Shown in pieces: positions 59,427 through 64,000 of a stretch of 64,000 nt of DNA (position 1 is the first letter of the stretch; the number at the start of each line of letters is the position of its first letter). Under the pieces are notes generated by a model. It did not search any database, had not been told where the DNA came from, and saw only the letters and a list, made by a program, of their open reading frames with translations. The stretch covers positions 62,001 through 126,000 of the forward strand of contig CAWJCM010000001.1 in NCBI GenBank assembly GCA_963841405.1. The letters run 5' to 3'. The stretch is from DATBLE01 sp963841405. Its GTDB lineage: Bacteria; Actinomycetota; Thermoleophilia; Gaiellales; Gaiellaceae. The translations under genes were made by a program, and so were the position numbers.

Positions 59427-60363
59427 TTTCCTTGTGCCAAGGGAGCGGCGCCGCGACGTCCTCGAGCCCCGAGCAGGCCGGGCAGCGGGGCACTCGGTAA
59501 ACATGATGCAAGGTCACCCCGAGCACGGGCAGGAGGTCGACCGCATAGAACGCCGACGGCACATGAGCGTGATGAAGAACGAGCCACTCCAGCGCGAGAG
59601 TCGTCGCGATCCCGGCAATCACGGCTTGGACGGCCGGCGGCTCCGGATACACCGCCGGTGTGGCTTCGAGCACCGGTAGCTCGTCGCCGGCGCCGAGATT
59701 CGCCGACCGGCGCAACCGAAAGCACTCGTAGCAGCAGGTCTCGTCCGGCAGGTAGAGCGGTCCGATCGCCGCATAGCGGCCGTCGAACGCCAGCACCTGC
59801 AACCACGGCTGGCCGGCAGCGAGCGCCTGCCGGTTCCAGTCCCGCAGCAACGGCAACTCGGCCGGAGCAGGCACGCACACGACGAGGTCGACACCGGCCG
59901 AGATCGTCTCGTCACGCTCGACCTCGACCCCGCCCTGCCTGAGCAGACGGGCGACCTCGGCCGCGCCGCGGCCGCTGCCGACAAGCCCGACCGACCGGGA
60001 GCGGAGCGACGCGGCCGCGTCGCCGGGCGTGAGCCCGCCTCCCCGCAGTGAGGCAAGCAGCTCGGCGGTGGCAGCGAGGGGCACTGGCAAGTCGTCCGGG
60101 AGCGGAGGCCCATCGAGTAGAAGGTCGTGCTCGGCGAGGCGTTCGAGCGCAGCCTCGATCGCAGGTCGGGCGGGCTCGCCGAGTGCCTCGACGATCTCGT
60201 CGAGGGTGCGTGTGCCGTCGAGGAGCGGCAGCAGGACGGGCATGAGCACCTCGCCCGCCCGACCCGCGAGGCAGATGATCCGCTGCCCGTACTCGAGCAC
60301 GACCTCCTCGTCAGTCGTGGCGATCCGGTACCAGGGAGCCAGATAGGGATTCGCCGGGATCAC
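59407..60363 (-). CDS. E1-like partner/leader-binding protein (TOMM C-protein)
   Basis: A 318-aa protein. The N-terminal ~90 residues form a PqqD-like winged helix (RRE) that should hold the leader. A Rossmann-like ThiF remnant follows (SVGLVGSGRGAAEVARLL, ~124-141). Zinc tetrad: C211-x2-C214 (CYEC) and C294-x2-C297 (CPAC). It lacks the catalytic adenylation residues of ThiF enzymes as far as can be seen, as is normal for C-proteins. It activates the YcaO. It is separated from the precursor gene by 39 bases with no clear terminator. Confidence 0.88.
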   Translation of the reverse strand: MIPANPYLAPWYRIATTDEEVVLEYGQRIICLAGRAGEVLMPVLLPLLDGTRTLDEIVEALGEPARPAIEAALERLAEHDLLLDGPPLPDDLPVPLAATAELLASLRGGGLTPGDAAASLRSRSVGLVGSGRGAAEVARLLRQGGVEVERDETISAGVDLVVCVPAPAELPLLRDWNRQALAAGQPWLQVLAFDGRYAAIGPLYLPDETCCYECFRLRRSANLGAGDELPVLEATPAVYPEPPAVQAVIAGIATTLALEWLVLHHAHVPSAFYAVDLLPVLGVTLHHVYRVPRCPACSGLEDVAAPLPWHKENAALRD

Positions 60364-60402
60364 TGACGTCCGACCTTCCCCTGTCGTGCGTCTCGTGCCC
60401 GG

Positions 60403-60540
60403 CTAGTGGAAGCAGCAGCAGCAGCAGCAGCCGACGGAACTGCAGGCGCCATCCGATCCCGTTGCCGCGTAGAGCGCGAGCCGGTAGCCCTTCTCGCGCA
60501 CGACGAGGTCGAGAAGCTCCTCGGAGAGCTGGGTGAACAT
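60403..60540 (-). CDS. TOMM precursor peptide with six-cysteine core (45 aa)
   Basis: MFTQLSEELLDLVVREKGY begins a helical leader. The C-terminal core is rich in modifiable residues: TGSDGACSSVG, then six consecutive Cys and FH. Cys, Ser and Thr are substrates for azole formation. The ATG at 60540 has GGGAGGT 7 bases upstream. It is the first gene of the operon, as precursors usually are. The six GCA triplets on the + strand (TGC on the - strand) are code for these cysteines. It falls below usual length cutoffs and is easily missed. Confidence 0.9.
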   Translation of the reverse strand: MFTQLSEELLDLVVREKGYRLALYAATGSDGACSSVGCCCCCCFH

Positions 60541-60550
60541 GGTGACCTCC

Positions 60551-60571
60551 CTTCGATAGTTGCCATCGAAG
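60551..60571 (-). promoter_or_regulatory. Palindrome before the precursor gene
   Basis: Perfect arms CTTCGAT-N7-ATCGAAG end 11 bases before the precursor ATG, touching the ribosome-binding site. This may be an operator or a translational hairpin. No good -35/-10 pair is visible by eye nearby. Confidence 0.45.
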
Positions 60572-60662
60572 ACAACCGTATCTCGGAAACCGCGTCCGGT
60601 CCGTGCCGCGAATGTGACGAAACTGCGTCGACTGAGGTTCTAGCGCGGGCCCGGAGCCGCGG

Positions 60663-61340
60663 CTATTGGCCCTTTTGGCCACGCGCTTGCGTGGCGCGGG
60701 CCGCGGGCGTCCACACCGGCGGATCGAATCCGGGCTCGAGCGCGGGATCCGGCTCGGGCTCGCCCGCGACGAGCGCGAGTGGGATCACCCCCGCCCAGAC
60801 CGGCCAGTCGCAGTCGGCCTCGTCGTCCTGGGGCGGCCCGGTTCGCACCTTCGCCGACGCCTCGTCGAGCGGCAGCCGCAGGATCGACGTCGCCTTCAGC
60901 TCGATCGGCGTCGGCGGCCTCGCCTCTGCCCACCGCCCGGGCAGCAGCGTGGCACTGAATGCCTCGAGAGCGCCCGCTTTCTCTTCGGCGTCCTCGACCG
61001 CGACCGCTCGCCCGAGGACAACCACCGAGCGGTAGTTGATCGAATGGTTGAAGATCGAGCGGGCGAGGACGATGCCGTCGACCAGGGTGACGGTCAGGCA
61101 CGCATCGACACCAGCTCTCAGCGTCCGCAGCATCCGACTCGCCGACGACCCATGGACGTACAGTTCGTCCGCCACGCGCCCGTAGAGCGTCGGGATCACG
61201 TACGGCTGGCCGTCGTGGACGAAGCCGAGGTGGCAGACGACGCCCTCGTCGAGGATCGCGTCGATCGTCGCACGATCGTAGGCACCGCGCTCGGGCTCGC
61301 GCCGCACGCGGGTGCGATCGGACCGGGGTAGCTCCGCCAT
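60663..61340 (-). CDS. PNPOx-like flavin-binding protein (NimA type)
   Basis: A 225-aa split-barrel FMN-binding protein. ERGAYDRATIDAILDEGVVCHLGFVHDGQPYVIPTLYG by parts (residues 16-55) is the pyridoxamine-phosphate-oxidase-like / NimA signature, and YVHGSSASRML follows. The C-terminal ~60 residues are Pro/Asp/Glu-rich. Substrate is unknown; NimA members reduce nitroimidazoles. It is divergent from ku and does not belong to the TOMM operon by orientation alone, since it lies upstream on the same strand with a 120-bp gap. Confidence 0.85.
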   Translation of the reverse strand: MAELPRSDRTRVRREPERGAYDRATIDAILDEGVVCHLGFVHDGQPYVIPTLYGRVADELYVHGSSASRMLRTLRAGVDACLTVTLVDGIVLARSIFNHSINYRSVVVLGRAVAVEDAEEKAGALEAFSATLLPGRWAEARPPTPIELKATSILRLPLDEASAKVRTGPPQDDEADCDWPVWAGVIPLALVAGEPEPDPALEPGFDPPVWTPAARATQARGQKGQ

Positions 61341-61399
61341 CGCCTCAGACTACTTTCCTACCTGGTTAGACGAACGTGCGGGTCGGGAAGACCCGGGCG

Positions 61400-62248
61400 A
61401 TGCCCCGTTCGATCTGGTCCGGAACGATCTCCTTCGGCCTCGTCTCGATTCCGGTGCGCATGGTCGGCGCCGTGTCGGAGCACGCCCTGCATTTCAACCT
61501 GCTGCACCGCAAGGACTCGTCGCCGATCGGCTACGAGAAGATCTGCAAGGAAGAGGGCAGACCGGTGTCCGACGACGAGATCGTCAAGGCGTACGAGGTC
61601 TCGAAGGGGAAGTACGTCGAGGTCGAGGATGCCGACTTCGAGGCCGCGCGCGCCGAGGGCTACCACACCTTCGACATCTCCGATTTCGTCGAGGTCGACG
61701 AGATCGATCCGATCTACTTCGAGCGCAGCTACTACCTCGTCCCCCAGGACGGCGGAGAGAAGGTGTACACGCTGCTCGTGCGGGCGATGGAAGGCGCCCG
61801 GCTGGCAGCGGTCGGGACGTTCGTGATGCGCGAGCGGGAGCACCTCGGGTGCCTGCGCATCCGCGACGGCGTCGTCGTGCTCGAGCGGATGTACTTCGCC
61901 GACGAGATCCGCCCGACGGACGAGCTCAAGCCGAGCCGGGCGCGCGTAACGAAGGAGGAGCTGGAGATGGCGACGGCCCTGATCGACCGTTTCACCGGCT
62001 CGTTCGACCCGTCGAAGTATTCGGACACGTACACGGAGAAGCTGCTCGACCTGATCAAGCGGAAGCAGAAGGGCGAGACGGTGCAGGTGGAGCAGCCCGA
62101 GGCAGCCGAGGAGCAGGCGCCCGACCTGATGGATGCGCTGCGCGCCAGCATCGAGGCTCAGGGCGCCGCGAAGCGGCGAACGACACGGCCGTCGCCGCGC
62201 CGCGGTTCGTCCCGCCGCGGCGGTACCCGAGCCCGCTCGCGTCGCTAG
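61400..62248 (+). CDS. ku: Ku protein, DNA end-joining
   Basis: A 282-aa Ku core (residues 1-250) starting MPRSIWSGTISFGLVSIPVRM, with FNLLHRKDSSPIGYEKICKEEG, YLVPQDGGEKVYTLLVRAMEG by parts and a Lys/Arg/Ser basic tail (residues ~258-282). It binds broken DNA ends and recruits LigD in non-homologous end joining. No ligD lies in the window. ATG 61400 preferred over 61376. Confidence 0.95.
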   Translation: MPRSIWSGTISFGLVSIPVRMVGAVSEHALHFNLLHRKDSSPIGYEKICKEEGRPVSDDEIVKAYEVSKGKYVEVEDADFEAARAEGYHTFDISDFVEVDEIDPIYFERSYYLVPQDGGEKVYTLLVRAMEGARLAAVGTFVMREREHLGCLRIRDGVVVLERMYFADEIRPTDELKPSRARVTKEELEMATALIDRFTGSFDPSKYSDTYTEKLLDLIKRKQKGETVQVEQPEAAEEQAPDLMDALRASIEAQGAAKRRTTRPSPRRGSSRRGGTRARSRR

Positions 62249-62256
62249 GCGGAGAG

Positions 62257-62278
62257 AAGCCGCCGGGCGCGGCGGCTT
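62257..62278 (+). terminator. Terminator after ku
   Basis: AAGCCGCC / GGCGGCTT 8-bp stem with a GGGCGC loop and TTTC after it, 9 bases past the ku stop. Confidence 0.7.
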
Positions 62279-62282
62279 TCAA

Positions 62283-62355
62283 TGGAGCCGGCGGGGCTCG
62301 AACCCGCGGCCTCCAGAGTGCCACTCTGGCGCTCTCCCAGCTGAGCTACGGCCCC
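62283..62355 (-). tRNA. tRNA-Ala (GGC)
   Basis: 73 nt on the - strand. The acceptor stem GGGGCCG/CGGCTCC has the G3-U70 alanine identity pair. The anticodon loop is GTGGCAC between CCAGA and TCTGG (anticodon GGC). T-arm GCGGG-TTCGAGC-CCCGC. CCA is not encoded. No attachment duplicate is seen nearby. Confidence 0.95.
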
Positions 62356-62383
62356 AGGAGGCCCAGTGTAGCGGGCGATCTCC

Positions 62384-62737
62384 TTAGGCCGAAACGGCCT
62401 CGACCGAAACCGACGGCACGTCCCCCCACAGGTCCTCGAGTGCGTAGTACTCCCGGGCCTCCGGGGTGAACACGTGCAGCACGACGTCGATGTAGTCGGC
62501 GACGATCCACTTCGCCTCGCCCACGTCGGTGGTCGCAGGCAGCGTGTGCGACTCGGCCTTCAAGGCCTTGTGCACCTCGTCGTAGATCGCCCTCGTCTGC
62601 CGCGGGCTCCGGCCCGTACAGATGACGAAGTAGTCCGTGTACGTGCAGACCGGCGTCATGTCCAGGATGACGACGTCCCTGGCCAGCTTCTCCTGGGCGA
62701 GCCCGGCGATGCGACGTGCTTGCTCGAGTGGTGTCAG
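62384..62737 (-). CDS. rsfS: Ribosome silencing factor RsfS, apparent CTG start
   Basis: A 117-aa protein: the RsfS core DVVILDMTPVCTYTDYFVICTGRS by parts, then YIDVVLHVFTPEAREYYALEDLWGDVP by parts. RsfS binds L14 and keeps ribosomal subunits apart in starvation. The frame is open upstream to TGA at 62740-62738. The only start that keeps the conserved N-terminal helix (PLEQARRIAGLAQEKLARD) is CTG at 62737, preceded by GGAGAG. The ATG at 62659 would delete about 26 conserved residues. Confidence 0.88.
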   Translation of the reverse strand: MTPLEQARRIAGLAQEKLARDVVILDMTPVCTYTDYFVICTGRSPRQTRAIYDEVHKALKAESHTLPATTDVGEAKWIVADYIDVVLHVFTPEAREYYALEDLWGDVPSVSVEAVSA

Positions 62738-62766
62738 TCAGTCTCTCCGGTCGTGACGACGCCAGT

Positions 62767-63294
62767 CTAGCCGCGGTACAGACCCATACCGGCGATCGCG
62801 GCTGCGACCGCCGGCGGAACGAGGCCGTCGATCGGCTCCCGGCGGGCGATCCGTGCCCGGATGTCGCGCGAGGAGATGGGCACGGGCTCGATCTCGAAGA
62901 AGAGCACCCGCCCGGTCGGCGACGACGGCAGCTCGAAGCCCGGCCGCGTCGCAACCCCGAGGCGCGCCAGCGCGAGCACGACCTCCGGCTCCTTCCAGCT
63001 CTGGAAGTCGAGATACTCGTCGGCACCGATCAGGAACACCGGATCATCCCACGGCCCGTCGCGCAGCATGTCCACGGTGCGCGCATGGTCGTCGAGCATG
63101 ACCTGGCGGCCCGGGAACGCCAGCCGCGCGAGCTCGAGCCTCGTCTCCGCCGGCGCGTAGACGCCCTTGTGCCCCGGGTCGGCGGCGACCACGATCACGA
63201 CCTTCTCCAGGCGGAGTTCGCGTTCCGCCGCGCCGGCGAGCGCGACGTGACCGTTGTGCGGCGGGTCGAACGCCCCGCCGAGCAGGCCGATCAC
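62767..63294 (-). CDS. nadD: Nicotinate-nucleotide adenylyltransferase
   Basis: A 175-aa enzyme joining NaMN and ATP to NaAD in NAD synthesis. GLLGGAFDPPHNGH (nucleotide-binding, residues 3-16), DPVFLIGADEYLDF and ISSRDIRARIARREPI (ISSTxIR-type motif) are present. Start is GTG 63294, overlapping the obg stop. Gene order obg-nadD-rsfS is typical. Confidence 0.94.
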   Translation of the reverse strand: MIGLLGGAFDPPHNGHVALAGAAERELRLEKVVIVVAADPGHKGVYAPAETRLELARLAFPGRQVMLDDHARTVDMLRDGPWDDPVFLIGADEYLDFQSWKEPEVVLALARLGVATRPGFELPSSPTGRVLFFEIEPVPISSRDIRARIARREPIDGLVPPAVAAAIAGMGLYRG

Positions 63295-63999
63295 TCGATC
63301 ACCAGCGTCTGGTCGCCGACCTCGACCTCGCTCCCCTTGCGCGCGCCGGCGGCTTGCAACGCGGCCTCCAGTTCCTCGGACGGCGGCGGGCGGCCCTGGA
63401 CGCGAAAGCCCCGGTCGGTGCGCAGGATCCGAAAGGACGGCGCCCGCGGTTGGGGCCGGTAGACGAGGAAGTCGGCGAGCGCCTCCGGGTCGGTCTCGAG
63501 AGGAGGCTCCGGTGGGCAGAGCTGGAACAGCTTGCGCCGGAAGTCGTCGATGCCGGCGCCGGTCGCGGCGGAGATCGCGAAAGCGGAGGCGATGCGGTCG
63601 TCCTGGACGCCGAGCTCGGGCGGATGCGGAAGCAGGTCGACCTTGTTCAGGACGACCACCTGCGGTCGCTCGTCGAGCCCGGCGCCGTACTCGGCCAGCT
63701 CGTGGTCGATCTGGCGGAACTGCCCGGCCGGATCGCCGGCTGCCGCGTCGATCACGTGCACGAGCAGCCTGGCTCGCTCGAGGTGGGCCAGGAACTCGTG
63801 GCCGAGCCCGACGCCACGGCTCGCGCCCTCGATCAGGCCCGGGACGTCGGCGACTGTCAGCTGCCGGCCGTCCGGCGATTCGACGGTGCCCAGGACGGGC
63901 TGGAGCGTCGTGAACGGGTATTCGGCGACCTTCGGCTTCGCGTTCGAGATCCGGCGCAGGAGCGACGACTTGCCGGCGTTCGGCAGGCCGACGAGCGCG
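63291..63999 (-). CDS. obg: Obg GTPase, 5' end outside window
   Basis: The 3' ~236 codons of Obg/CgtA. GLPNAGKSSLLRRISNAKPKVAEYPFTTL by parts (G1-G2, P-loop), DVPGLIEGASRGVGLGHEFLAH by parts (G3), NKVDLL (G4) and ISAATGAG (G5) are present. They are followed by the Obg C-terminal (OCT) domain FRILRTDRGFRVQGR. It couples ribosome assembly to stress. The N-terminal Obg fold lies beyond the right edge. Confidence 0.93.
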   Translation of the reverse strand, partial: ALVGLPNAGKSSLLRRISNAKPKVAEYPFTTLQPVLGTVESPDGRQLTVADVPGLIEGASRGVGLGHEFLAHLERARLLVHVIDAAAGDPAGQFRQIDHELAEYGAGLDERPQVVVLNKVDLLPHPPELGVQDDRIASAFAISAATGAGIDDFRRKLFQLCPPEPPLETDPEALADFLVYRPQPRAPSFRILRTDRGFRVQGRPPPSEELEAALQAAGARKGSEVEVGDQTLVIE

Positions 64000-64000
64000 G

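Noticed and set aside
60411..60430. GCA trinucleotide repeat (microsatellite)
   Set aside because: On the - strand it is the six-TGC cysteine core of the RiPP precursor, so it is coding, not a simple repeat.
1..64000. CRISPR array
   Set aside because: No set of regularly spaced 24-40-bp repeats and no cas gene were seen.

Overview
The window is high-GC DNA with frequent GTG starts, dense ATGA/GTGA overlaps, Ku-type end joining, an RsfS-NadD-Obg block, an actinobacterial-type ornithine carbamoyltransferase and many DUF families common in soil Actinomycetota. This suggests an actinobacterium, probably class Thermoleophilia (Gaiellales/Solirubrobacterales-like). That placement is an inference from gene content; there is no rRNA in the window.

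Region 1 (1-10.1 kb) is core or semi-core: a cupredoxin-like lipoprotein with a polytopic membrane protein, then a + strand run of DUF4331, TPR, NicO-type nickel/cobalt permease, zinc-finger anti-sigma and ECF sigma genes. It is closed by a perfect palindrome. Hsp20 (with a textbook promoter), argF and small genes follow.

Region 2 (10.22-20.4 kb) is an integrated element. It sits in the 3' end of tRNA-Ala(TGC), bounded by 47-bp direct repeats at 10251 and 20355. It carries a tyrosine integrase broken by an IS5-type insertion and a frameshift, small DNA-binding proteins, a DUF3631 ATPase, HicAB with a palindromic operator, a cupin, a terminase large subunit and an HNH nuclease. No portal, capsid or tail gene is visible, so it looks like a phage satellite or a reduced prophage. 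A second, decayed integrase and an IS256-type scrap lie just beyond the right repeat.

Region 3 (21.8-43.5 kb) is a stress/envelope accessory block: lipoprotein, small membrane proteins, two YihY/BrkB proteins, K+ channel, DedA, ZIP, two DUF1254/DUF1214 proteins, two AhpD-like proteins, DUF2252, SulP and a MalT-like LuxR regulator. Eight promoters here share one unusual architecture: a CATACC-N3-GGTATG palindrome, exactly 23 bases, then a -10 of the form xATA(G/C)T. This looks like a local regulon, possibly run by the LuxR protein encoded in its middle.

Region 4 (43.5-55.3 kb) has envelope and metabolic genes: PBP4-type D-Ala-D-Ala carboxypeptidase, cupin, M23 peptidase, a large secreted glycosidase-like protein, DUF218 and 2-oxoglutarate dehydrogenase E1.

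Region 5 (55.4-60.5 kb, - strand) is a complete azole-forming RiPP (TOMM/LAP) operon: a 45-aa precursor ending in six consecutive cysteines, an E1-like leader-binding partner, YcaO, SagB-type dehydrogenase, CPBP protease and an ABC exporter, almost all translationally coupled.

Region 6 (60.6-64 kb) has a PNPOx-like protein, Ku, tRNA-Ala(GGC), rsfS (apparent CTG start), nadD and the 3' part of obg.
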